A program made the translations under genes and the position numbers. The notes beneath the pieces were generated by a model. It was given only the letters and a program-made list of their open reading frames with translations, had not been told where the DNA came from and made no database searches. A stretch of 35,741 nt of DNA from Streptomyces pseudovenezuelae (lineage in GTDB: Bacteria > Actinomycetota > Actinomycetes > Streptomycetales > Streptomycetaceae): NCBI RefSeq assembly GCF_029892565.1, contig NZ_JARXVH010000039.1:1-35741 (forward strand), in the 5' to 3' direction. Positions 1 to 7,900 of the stretch are shown piece after piece (the first letter of the stretch is position 1; the number at the start of each line of letters is the position of its first letter).

Positions 1-93
1 GAGGCCATCACAGCGGTCACTGCCGCGAAGCTGCACACCGCCACCTGAGGCACGCCGGCCTGGCCGCGGCGCACAGCCAGGCCGGCAACAGGT

Positions 94-351
94 CTGTGCT
101 TCACCCCGACCTACGCCTCGTGGGCGAACCCGATCGAAGCGCACTTCGGACCGCTGAGGCAGTTCACCATCGCCAACTCCAACTACCCCAACCACACCGT
201 GCAGACCCAGGCCCTGCACGCCTACCTGCGCTGGCGCAACGCCAACGCCCGCCACCGCGACGTCCTGGCCGCCGAACGCAAGGAACGCGCCCGCATCCGC
301 AACGAGAAAGGCATTCGCTGGGGCGGGCGCCCCCTCAAAACAGCAGCCTGA
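94..351 (+). pseudogene. IS630-family transposase, C-terminal remnant
   Basis: The frame opens in the middle of a protein and reads CFTPTYASWANPIEAHFG, then a basic helical tail, and stops with TGA at 349-351. The block TPTYASWANPIE carries the last acidic residue of the DDE triad and is typical of IS630-type (Tc1/mariner-like) transposases of actinomycetes. Everything before it, including the first two catalytic aspartates and the HTH, is absent. The same frame upstream ends in a stop at 46-48, so there is no start and this is a dead fragment. The first 48 bases (frame EAITAVTAAKLHTAT) could be the tail of an unrelated gene cut by the window edge. The element's right end probably lies just after the stop (see the repeat at 355-386). 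Confidence 0.8.
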
Positions 352-354
352 ACC

Positions 355-386
355 AATCCGGCGAACCAATACGATCACGGCTCTAG
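355..386 (+). repeat. IS630-type end, copy 1
   Basis: This 32-base stretch directly after the IS630 transposase stop matches 1389-1420 at about 26 of 32 positions in the same orientation. Both begin with a CCGGCGAACC block and end in CTAG. Its position relative to the transposase suggests the right terminal sequence of the element. The aph-like gene lies exactly between the two copies. Confidence 0.55.
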
Positions 387-395
387 GGTGGCGGC

Positions 396-1283
396 ATGAG
401 CCTCGACATTCCTGACCAGGTCCGCAAGACGGTCATAGCCGACGGGAACGAATCCTGGCTGGACGAGCTGCCAGGCGTGGTCGACTCGCTGGCCCAGAAG
501 TGGTCTCTGATGATCGGGTCCAGCTTCGTGGGCGGTCACGCCGCCCTGGTCGTCGAGGCGACACTTGTTGACGGAACTCCGGCGGTCCTCAAGATCGGTG
601 TGCCAGGTCGGGACATCGGGCAGGAGGCCATGGTGTTGCGCCTGGCGAACGGAGGGGGATGCGCCAAGCTGTTGGGCGAAGACGTGGGTCGACAAGCCCT
701 TCTGCTGGAGCGCCTCGGGGCTCCGATGTACGACATCGTCGCCGACCCTGCAAACCGCCACAACTTGCTGTGCGAAGTGGCGGTTCGCCTGTGGCGTCCG
801 ATCGGTCCCGACATTGACCTTCCAACCGGCGCGAAGTTGGCTGAGCAGTACGCCGATCGGCTGCCAAAACTATGGGAGCAGGCGGGGCGACCGTGTTCGC
901 CGGCCACGGTGGCGGATGCGCTGAATTGCATGAATCGTCGTCGCCTTGCCCACGACGATCGGTCCGCGGTTCTGGTCCACGGTGATATCCACGAGATGAA
1001 CGCCCTGCAGGCGAGTGACGGCAGCTACAAGCTCATCGATCCAGTCGGGCTGCGGGCCGAACCGGCGTGCGATCTCGGCACAATCGTGCGTTGCAACCCA
1101 GACCTCGGCGATGACCTCTGGGCGCGGACTGAGCAACTGGCTTCTCGCACGGGCGTGGATGCCACCGCCATCTGGGAATGGGGCACTATCCACCGAGTCG
1201 TCAGCGGCGTCTACGCCTGCAGTATTGGCTTTCAGCCCTTTGGCGATCTGCTGCTGGCCGAAGCGGACCGCCTCACGGCGTAG
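396..1283 (+). CDS. Aminoglycoside/streptomycin 6-phosphotransferase-like kinase (APH(6) family)
   Basis: The 295-residue product has the eukaryotic-like kinase fold of antibiotic phosphotransferases. The catalytic loop is VHGDIHEMN (residues 194-202), with D197 the expected base and N202 a metal ligand. LIDPVGLRAEPACDL (213-227) carries the metal-binding Asp at 215. The segment AVLKIGVPG supplies the likely ATP-binding Lys66. The arrangement and length fit the streptomycin 6-kinase/hydroxyurea phosphotransferase family (PF04655), which ATP-phosphorylates hydroxyls of aminoglycosides in the cytoplasm. The substrate here is unproven. The ATG follows a purine-rich AGGGTGGCGG stretch. The gene stands alone, with IS630-type ends on both sides (355-386 and 1389-1420), so it may have moved with such an element. 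No pathway genes for streptomycin biosynthesis are nearby, so a resistance or stray-kinase role is more likely than self-resistance. Confidence 0.85.
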   Translation: MSLDIPDQVRKTVIADGNESWLDELPGVVDSLAQKWSLMIGSSFVGGHAALVVEATLVDGTPAVLKIGVPGRDIGQEAMVLRLANGGGCAKLLGEDVGRQALLLERLGAPMYDIVADPANRHNLLCEVAVRLWRPIGPDIDLPTGAKLAEQYADRLPKLWEQAGRPCSPATVADALNCMNRRRLAHDDRSAVLVHGDIHEMNALQASDGSYKLIDPVGLRAEPACDLGTIVRCNPDLGDDLWARTEQLASRTGVDATAIWEWGTIHRVVSGVYACSIGFQPFGDLLLAEADRLTA

Positions 1284-1388
1284 TCGCCTGTCGGGGGGCT
1301 AGCCCGCTCGCCCCGCCGGCCTCTGGGCGTGGACCAAACGGTGCGCACGACCGGCATGGAAGCAGGCGTCGTAGGCCAGGCCGCCATC

Positions 1389-1420
1389 AACCCGGCGAAC
1401 CTATGCGGTCACAGCACTAG
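1389..1420 (+). repeat. IS630-type end, copy 2
   Basis: This is the direct repeat of 355-386, about 26 of 32 positions identical. The bases before it (about 1362-1388, CAGGCCGCC...) also resemble the transposase 3' end before copy 1. That suggests a second, almost fully deleted IS630-type element downstream of the aph-like gene. Confidence 0.5.
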
Positions 1421-1658
1421 CCGGACTTCATCTCCGCCCAGTTGATCGCAACCGCCGTCGTCCCCTAGCGCGTGTCTCTTTGATCGGTTGGTCAGTTGAT
1501 CGGATGTGTCCGTCCGATTAGTGATCACTGAGCCCTTTCAGCCCGCCCACCAATCGAGTGACACAAGGACCGGCGCTGGGCAGTCCGTCCACCGCGGCCG
1601 CGCTGGCTGGACGCCCGTCAACCGTAACCCTCACGTCACCCCTCCGAGTCGCTGCTGA
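1421..1658. other. Unassigned stretch, possibly another IS end
   Basis: No convincing gene is seen here. The AT-richer block at about 1469-1540 (GCGTGTCTCTTTGATCGG and onward) looks like the non-coding end of an insertion sequence rather than host DNA, but I cannot assign a family. Short ORFs in the region lack family-like sequence. Confidence 0.25.
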
Positions 1659-2216
1659 AGAGGCTCACTGGACCGGCATCGCAAGCAGCAACTCGACCTG
1701 CGCAAGAAGTTGCAGGCAAAGGGCACCAAGTCCGCAAAACGACGGCTGAAGAACCGGCGCCGCAAAGAACAACGGCACGCCGCCAACCAGAACCACATCA
1801 TCGCGAAGAAGATCGTGACCGAGGCTGAACGCACCTCGTACGGGATCGCCCTGGAAGATCTGGGCGGAATCCGGCAGAGGGTACGGCTCCGTAAGCCCTG
1901 GGGGCACCTCCCGGCCGAAGGCTGGGGGAGGGTCACGCTCCATTCCTGGGCCTTCCACCAGCTCGGGTCTTTCGTTGAGTACAAGGCACGCAGGGCCGGT
2001 GTCCCGCTGGTGCACGTCGATCCGGCGTACACCAGCCAGGAATGTGCCGAGTGTCATCACATCGAGAAGAAGAACCGGGTCGACCAGGGCCTCTTCATCT
2101 GCCGGAGGTGCGGGGTCGTTGCCCACGCCGACCGGAATGCTTCCCACAACATCGCCGCACGCGGCGAGGCTGTGTGGATTGCGGGGCGTCAGTCACGCGC
2201 CCCAGCACTTTCCTAG
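1659..2216 (+). pseudogene. tnpB: TnpB (IS200/IS605 OrfB) C-terminal remnant
   Basis: The open frame starts right after an in-frame TGA at 1656-1658 and reads GSLDRHRKQQLDLRKK, then AKGTKSAKRRLKNRRRKEQRH, so it begins inside TnpB; the TTG at 1710 is only the first start-like codon. ALEDLGGI contains the RuvC-II glutamate. CAEC and CRRC form the target-nucleic-acid zinc finger, and HADRNASHNIAARG contains the RuvC-III aspartate. The N-terminal half, with the wedge/REC regions and the RuvC-I aspartate, is missing, so the RNA-guided nuclease cannot be active. No TnpA partner is present. The 3' end and its flanking right end look intact (see 2217-2297). Intact TnpB proteins are about 370-410 residues. 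Confidence 0.88.
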
Positions 2217-2297
2217 GTGTCTGGACGGAGGAGGCCAGACCACAGCCAGTGGTGCCCTACCTCCAAGCCCGGTCGTTTACGGCCAGGTCAAGTTGAC
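2217..2297 (+). ncRNA. Candidate omega-RNA 3' part / IS200-IS605 right end
   Basis: Directly after the tnpB stop, the sequence ends in AAGCCCGGTCG-TTTA-CGGCCAGG, which folds into a hairpin (GGTCG paired with CGGCC, then CC with GG across one bulged A), followed by TCAAGTTGAC at 2288-2297. A hairpin followed by a short conserved TTGAC is the usual right end of these elements. In studied TnpB systems the guide RNA (omega-RNA) runs from the tnpB 3' end through this right end, with the guide taken from the flank. If so, the guide would start near 2298. The assignment rests on position and motif only. Confidence 0.45.
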
Positions 2298-2575
2298 GCT
2301 CGAACAGCTCCACTACACGATGAGCGAATGGGCCGCTCGCCGGCGGAACGCCCCCAGTCCCGCGCCCGCACGGCCTCATCCCACCAGCCAGTGGCCGACC
2401 AGCGCGCCCCTCGGCAGATCGTCCGCCCATGTCGCGTAGGAGGACAGCCGTGCCCTGGGCGGACCCTCAACCCTCCGCTCTGCGCGGCAGGCCTGCGCCA
2501 AGCCCATGGTCGGGGACACGCGCAGCCACAGCCTCGCAGGGCTCTTCCGACCCCCAACGCCCCGAAGACCACGAA

Positions 2576-2604
2576 TTGACGCTATGATTGCGTCATTCTA
2601 TCAT
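2576..2604 (+). promoter_or_regulatory. Sigma-70-like promoter giving a probable leaderless fic mRNA
   Basis: TTGACG (2576-2581) and TATCAT (2599-2604) are separated by 17 bases, a near-consensus -35/-10 pair. Transcription would begin about 7 bases downstream, at the ATG of the Fic gene (2611), so the transcript would have no 5' leader. There is no purine-rich ribosome site before that ATG. Two inverted repeats overlap the promoter: TGACGC (2577-2582) with GCGTCA (2590-2595), and ATGAT (2584-2588) with ATCAT (2600-2604). They could be an operator. Confidence 0.6.
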
Positions 2605-2610
2605 TGGTGC

Positions 2611-3747
2611 ATGCTCTTCCCGACTCCAGGCCTCACCGCAACCGACCGCCGCGTCCTCGACGACATCGAGAGCATGCGCACCGCCCTGCGCCATCAGGTG
2701 CACGACTCCCCCACGAAATGGACGTCCGGGCTGCGGAAATTCCTCACCGCAGATGCCGTGGCCGCCTCCAACTCCATCGAGGGCTTCAAAGTCGCCACCG
2801 TCGACGTCGAGGACCTCATGGAGGGCGAGAGCGAGGTCGAGGTCTCCGAGGAGAACCGGGAGGAAACCCTCGCCTACCAGCGGATGATGACCTACATCCA
2901 GACCCTGCACGACGTCGAGGACTTCGCCTACGGCAAGGGACTGCTCAACAGCCTGCACTGGATGCTGCAGGGCCACCGGCACCAGTCCCGACGGCCTGCC
3001 GGCCAATGGCGCAAAGGCCCCGTCTACGTCACCGACGCCCGCGATCCCAGCATCGCCGCCTACACCGCCCCCGACCACACACTGCTCCCCGACCTGACAC
3101 AGGAACTCACCGACTGGCTCAATACGGATGACGGCAACCACCCCCTGGTCCGGGCCGCTATGGCCCACCTGCACCTCGTCTCCATCCACCCCTGGGCCGA
3201 CGGCAACGGCCGCATGTCCCGATCCCTGCAAACCCTCATGATCGCCAGGGAAGGCGTCCTGGCTCCCGAGTTCTCCTCGATCGAAAGCTGGCTGGGACGT
3301 CCCGGCAACACCTGGGAGTACTACCGCGAACTCAACGACCGCGGCACCCACTACCAGCCCGACCAGGACGTCTCCAGCTGGATCCGCTTCAACCTGACCG
3401 CTTACCACCAGCAGGCCCAGACCGTCCAGGGCCGCCTCAACCGCTCCGGCCGCACCTGGAACACCCTCGCCGACTTCACCGACACCGCCCACCTCGACGA
3501 ACGCACCATCACCGCCCTCCACGACGTCGCCATGGCAGGACGCGTCCGCCGCGCCCGCTACCAGCACACCGAATCGCTCAGCCTCCAACAGGCCCAACGC
3601 GACCTGCGTGACCTCACCGCCGCCGGCATCCTCCAACCCGTCGGCCGCACCCGCGCCCGCTACTACACCGCCGGCCCCCGATACCCCCACACAGCCCTCG
3701 ACATCGCTCACACCCCCATGACCCTCACCAACCCCTACCAAACATGA
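2611..3747 (+). CDS. Fic family protein (class II-like, self-inhibited AMP transferase)
   Basis: The 378-residue product matches the usual Fic layout: N-terminal Fic_N helix region, Fic core (about 100-265) and a C-terminal winged-helix region (about 300-365, RDLTAAGILQPVGRTRARYY). The catalytic motif is HPWADGNGRMSR (193-204). The catalytic His, the acidic residue, GNG and the Arg are present, but the usual Phe after HP is Trp. SNSIEG at 53-58 fits the inhibitory motif [S/T]xxxE[G/N] of class II Fic proteins, with Glu57 expected to block ATP gamma-phosphate binding. Family knowledge: such proteins transfer AMP to a hydroxyl side chain of a target protein; the target is unknown. I place the start at ATG 2611 because of the promoter spacing; in-frame ATG 2584 lies inside the promoter. 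The C-terminal winged helix and palindromic promoter suggest autoregulation. No antitoxin gene is seen, as expected when the inhibitory helix is in cis. Confidence 0.9.
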   Translation: MLFPTPGLTATDRRVLDDIESMRTALRHQVHDSPTKWTSGLRKFLTADAVAASNSIEGFKVATVDVEDLMEGESEVEVSEENREETLAYQRMMTYIQTLHDVEDFAYGKGLLNSLHWMLQGHRHQSRRPAGQWRKGPVYVTDARDPSIAAYTAPDHTLLPDLTQELTDWLNTDDGNHPLVRAAMAHLHLVSIHPWADGNGRMSRSLQTLMIAREGVLAPEFSSIESWLGRPGNTWEYYRELNDRGTHYQPDQDVSSWIRFNLTAYHQQAQTVQGRLNRSGRTWNTLADFTDTAHLDERTITALHDVAMAGRVRRARYQHTESLSLQQAQRDLRDLTAAGILQPVGRTRARYYTAGPRYPHTALDIAHTPMTLTNPYQT

Positions 3748-3913
3748 CCAAACAAATAAAACCCACGGAAGGAACGCCACCCAACAGCCCCATCCCCCGC
3801 CCGCACACCCCGTACCAGCCACACCGGCACCGAACAGCGACACCGCGACCCTCCGATCCACCGGAAGCACAAGCCATACACACACCTCCACAGCACCAGC
3901 GAGCACGAAACGC

Positions 3914-4363
3914 GTGATCGCCGACGCGGCCCCTCACGACACCGCCATCACGGGCGAAGAGCACCGCAAGCCGCGCTCGTTCACCGAAACCGACCCCGCC
4001 ACCATGAACAGCGAACACCTCGCCACGAAACTGACCGACCACACCCGCCTGCGGCCGCACCAGCAGCAGCCCGTGGGTCGGCCACGCTCGCGGCAGCGTG
4101 CCGCGCCCGGTACGGTGCGGCTGCGCTGGCACCCCGTGTCTCCACGGGCCTTATTCGTGCTGACCGGGGCTTCCCGGTACGTCCTGGGCAACCGGATCGG
4201 CAACCTCCAGGCCATTGGGGCGGAACGCCCCCTCGTCGGCACGCCGGCCCGGCACGTACCGATGGGCGCAGCAGTCCTGCAGGACCTCGTAGAGCAGCGC
4301 CCTACCGATGACGTCTGGGCGTCTCTTGCCGGCGGCAAGTCACGTCCGTGGAGCCAGCTGTGA
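3914..4363 (+). CDS. Hypothetical protein, weakly supported
   Basis: A 149-codon GTG-started frame fills most of the 610-base stretch after the Fic gene. Its first 50 or so codons have about 90 percent G or C at the third position, as real genes in this genome do, and the signal is weaker later. I recognise no family; the middle (residues 80-135) reads as a plausible mixed alpha/beta segment and there is no signal peptide or membrane helix. There is no clear ribosome site, and the frame ends exactly where the CRISPR-like repeats begin, so it could be a truncated gene or chance. The rest of the stretch (3748-3913) is C- and A-rich without a recognisable gene. Confidence 0.25.
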   Translation: MIADAAPHDTAITGEEHRKPRSFTETDPATMNSEHLATKLTDHTRLRPHQQQPVGRPRSRQRAAPGTVRLRWHPVSPRALFVLTGASRYVLGNRIGNLQAIGAERPLVGTPARHVPMGAAVLQDLVEQRPTDDVWASLAGGKSRPWSQL

Positions 4364-4509
4364 CGCACGCCCGCGGACGCGGGCAGCACAGCTCGCCGCG
4401 CCAGAGATGCCCGAGCAGGGCGGGACCTCCCCGCGGGTACGGGAAGCACAACGTGTCGTTCCCGTCGAGGAACGCCTGAAGGGGACCATCCCCGCGGGTG
4501 CGGGAGCAC
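4361..4509 (-). CRISPR. Decayed type I-E CRISPR array, three repeats and two spacers
   Basis: Three copies of a 28-29 base repeat end at 4389, 4449 and 4509, an exact 60-base period. The best copy is 4482-4509 (GGGACCATCCCCGCGGGTG then CGGGAGCAC), which matches the palindromic GGGACCATCCCCGC...GCGGGGAGCAC repeats of actinomycete type I-E arrays with one base lost. The copy at 4422-4449 differs by a few changes, and 4361-4389 keeps about 20 of 29 positions. Both spacers are 32 bases (4390-4421, 4450-4481), the usual I-E length. By analogy with known I-E repeats, crRNA would read from the minus strand with the leader to the right, so the most degenerate repeat is at the leader-distal end, as usual. 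No leader or cas gene is present; an IS701 fragment begins where the next spacer should be. Confidence 0.72.
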
Positions 4510-4525
4510 TCGTTCGGCACCGGCG

Positions 4526-4790
4526 TCCTCGGGCCGCGTTGGGGCTGTTCGTGGAGGATGACTTCGAGTCGGTGCCGCGGCGGGATCAGCGTCAGTGGGG
4601 CGAGTGTTATCTGCGGGGCCTGATGCTGGACGACCGCCGCAAGTCGATCCAGCCGATGGCCGAGCGACTGCCGGACGGCAACATGCAGGCCCTGCAGCAG
4701 TTCGTGAACCAATCGCCGTGGGATCCGCTGCCGGTTCGGCGGCGGATCGCCGAGCGGTTGTGCGAGGTGGTCCGCCCTTTCGGCAGTCGG
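4526..4790 (+). pseudogene. IS701-family transposase, N-terminal fragment
   Basis: The frame reads LGLFVEDDFESVPRR, then DQRQWGECYLRGLMLDDRRK, then SIQPMAERLPDGNMQAL, then QFVNQSPWDPLPVRRRIAE, which is the conserved N-terminal domain of IS701-type (DDE, IS4-like) transposases. Homology-like sequence stops after CEVVRP near 4790, where the family continues into the catalytic core; the rest of the frame (to 4922) is unrelated. There is no clear start: the frame runs back through the CRISPR repeats, producing the TIPAGAG and TSPRVRE translations typical of such repeats. The fragment therefore seems to be the residue of an insertion into the CRISPR array followed by a deletion. It cannot be functional. 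Confidence 0.8.
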
Positions 4791-4947
4791 CTGCAACACA
4801 CCCTTTGGGTGCACGACGGCGCCAGCCATCGGTTCTGCCTCCCTCCCTTCTCCCGTATCAGCAGGACCCGAGTCCCGCTCACATGGCCAAGGTCGCTTCG
4901 CCCGCGCCCCGTCTGCGGGTAGCCTCAACCGCTCCAGTTCCGCGATG

Positions 4948-4965
4948 GTGACGGCTCACCGTCAC
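4948..4965 (-). terminator. Hairpin just after the CHAT-SecD gene
   Basis: GTGACGG (4948-4954) and CCGTCAC (4959-4965) pair perfectly across a four-base loop. The hairpin begins two bases beyond the stop codon of the minus-strand gene at 4968. There is no U tract, which is common for high-GC actinomycete terminators. Confidence 0.5.
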
Positions 4966-4967
4966 GG

Positions 4968-7900
4968 TCAGCGGGTGATCACCTCCACCACCCGGTACAG
5001 CGGACGACCGGCCAACTCCTCGGCGAGGTCGGTGGCTTGCTGCTTGTCGACGCCGTAGATCTCCACCGTTCCGTCGGTCAGGGACTGGTTCACCGAGGGT
5101 GCCGACACCACTCGGTTCCCTGCCGTGATCGCCAGCTGGTTCTGCGGTGGTGTGAATGTGGCGAGCCGGGCGGTCAGTTGGGCGAACTTCTTGCCTCCGG
5201 CGGCGCTGAAGGACACAAGGACGCTCCAGCCTCGGGAGGCGGCGTAGGAAGATTCGGCTTTCGTCACATCGTCGCCCGTGAGAGCCGCGGCGCCCAGCAG
5301 ATACGTGATCGGGTCCCGGGCATCGCACAGGACCAGAGGCTCGGAGGGGACGGCCTCCTCGGCCGGGGCGGTGTCCGTGGGGCACTCGGTTGCCTGGAAC
5401 CGCCGTTGCAGCGCCACGGCGGCCGGGTCGCCTCCCGCCTGCGGCGAGGCCGTGCTCTGGACACCGAGCTGAGGCTGGGTACCCGGTGTGGCGGTTCGCA
5501 GTTCGAGTACCGGCCGGATCTCCGCGCCGGACTCCCCCTCGGCGAGCGCCACGAGGCGTTCGCGGTACCTGACAGGCGCGGTGACGGTGATCGTGTCGTC
5601 CCCGCCGGTGAACTGGGCTCCCTTGACGCCGGACTCGGCCGCGCGGTCGCGAAGCCGGGTCATCGCCCGGTCGACATCGGCGGGACGTGTGTCGTCGGTC
5701 GGTGCGAAGGTCACGGTCACGGTGGTCGGATCCGCGAGTTCGGCCGGTGACTCGGGTGCATACGGTGCCCCGAGAAGTGCCGGCACGCCGACGATGAGCA
5801 GTCCGACCAGGAGGGCGACAGGCCAGTCGTACCTGTCCATCGCGCTGTCGTCCTGTCGTCGGTCCGCTCCGTCGATACGGGTCTGGTGGCGTTCCCAGTC
5901 ACCCGGCGTGATTCCCAGCAACGTGTCGGGGTCCGGTTCGCCGCCCAGCGGCTTCAGACACGTGCGGTCGGCCCATTGCTCGCCACGCGGGCCGCACGCC
6001 TGCACCCACCGGGCCACGGCGGACTCGTCGTCGAGCAGGCCCGCGGTGATCACATGGAGGGGGGCTGTTCGGTGGGCCCCCTCGGCCAGTCGCGAGCCGC
6101 GGCGCAGGGCGCGGGCCAGCGATGCGGTCATCAGGTGCGGCCGTTGTCCCGGGGAGGCGCTGAGCAATACCCGGTCGCTTCTCCCCTCGGGGGGCTCGTC
6201 GTGCGCGTCCGCTGGCGGACGGCCGGGCAGTGGTTGCCAGTTCGCGGGGTCCGAGGTGAACGCGGCGACGGCGAAGTCCATCGTGCCGATCGGCCGTCCG
6301 GCGGATGTGTCCGTCGCCGCGTCCAGCACGGCCCGTACCGACGGGGCAAGCGTCAGCGACAACTGTCCCTGCGAGATGACGTGTTCGTTGGAGAGCCCGA
6401 CTCCGTCCCAGAACGCCGTGGCCTCCGGGCTGGATCCCGGCCGGCGGGCGGGGGCGGCCGTGGACCAGGTGATGAGCCCGGTGGTCGTGGCGGCATCGAG
6501 GTCGGAGAGGGGTACGTCCCGAATGCGTTCGAGGGCCGCCTCACGGAGTACGGACAGGGGTGCGCGACCGTGCGGAATCGACGCGATGAGCCAGCGGACG
6601 TCCGAGCCGGCGACGTCGTCCGGTACGGGTGCCGCGCCGCCGACCACTGTGTGCGCTCCGCCGAGGAAGCAGGCGAGCGGGAACCCGAACGGCTCCTTGC
6701 CCGTGTCGACGATCATCCCGCTGACCCAGCAGGAACCCAGCACGACCGTCGACGGCCAGGCCAGCATCGCCGCGCTCGCGGCCGAGAGGGTCGACCCGTC
6801 GGCGAGCCACAGCGACCGGTCCGCGGCCTCGCCGGGGGATCCGTGTGCCGAGATGATCGCCAGATCCGCTGCGGGCTGCGCGTGCAGGGCGGCTTCCAGC
6901 TGCGCACGGTCCGCCGTGCGCCGTACGGTCGCCGACGCGGCGATCTGCTCCAGTGCCACGGCCTCCGCCGCCGTGCTCTCGGGTGGGAGTCCGATGCCGA
7001 TGTGGCTGACCAGCGTCGGAGTGAGCGCAGTGCGCGGGCCCGTATGCCTGGCAGCGGTCGGCCGGAGCATCGAGAGCGCCGGGGTGAGCGTGATCAGCGC
7101 GTACTCCAGCAGGGGCCGCTGATCGCGGACGGGCAGGGCTGCGAAGGGCAGTGCGGACAGCGGTCCGTCGGGTACGACGACCACCTCGTGCGCGGTTCCC
7201 GCGTCCTCGGGGCAGAGCAGGTCCCACCACTCGGCAGGGACCAGCGCCTGGCTCAACTGCGCCCAGACCGGGTCGTCCAGCGGCGTGTAGTACAGCACCG
7301 TCGTCTGCGCCTCGTCCGCCGCCGCCAGCGCGTCCAGGGCACCCGCCGGGGTGAAGGTGTCCGAGATCTCTTCGCCCGCCACGGTGTCCAGCCGGGTCCG
7401 GTGGAGCCGGGTTCCGTGTGCCGCGGAGACGATCGCGCTCAGCACGGACCAACCGCGCGCATCACGTCGGCAGTGGTAGAGCAGAGCGACTCGGTCGCCG
7501 AGCCGGTCAAGCAGGGCCTGGACGTCGGTGGTTGCGGAGATCGCGGATTCGTCCGGGGCCGCGTCGGCACGGTCCGAGCCGAGGTGCGCGCCGTCGGAGG
7601 CCGTGGCGGCGGGCCCCCGGGTCCCACCGGCGGTGCCGTCGACCCTGTCGACCGGTGCCTGGGCCGACGGCGGGGGGAGGGTGTCGTCGCCCCGGCGGGC
7701 GGCGGCGAGGCGGTCGAGGAGATGGCCGCGGGCGCCGACCGCGCCGAGGCGTTCCTGGACGGCGGCGAACTCCTCGGCCGTACGTGCCCGTGCGGTCGCC
7801 TCCAGACGGACCAGATGTTGAAGTCGGGTGTCCCCCACCGGGAACCACGGACCGCCCTCCGCGCCGATCAGTGCTTCGGTCAACGTGCGGTGCAGGGACT

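Noticed and set aside
2593..3906. A 437-codon minus-strand open frame
   Set aside because: It is antisense to the Fic gene and consists of Gly/Val-rich low-complexity sequence.
3744..3917. A 57-codon frame overlapping the Fic stop (ATGA)
   Set aside because: The overlap looks like coupling, but third positions are not GC-biased and the product is a Pro/His-rich string without any recognisable features.
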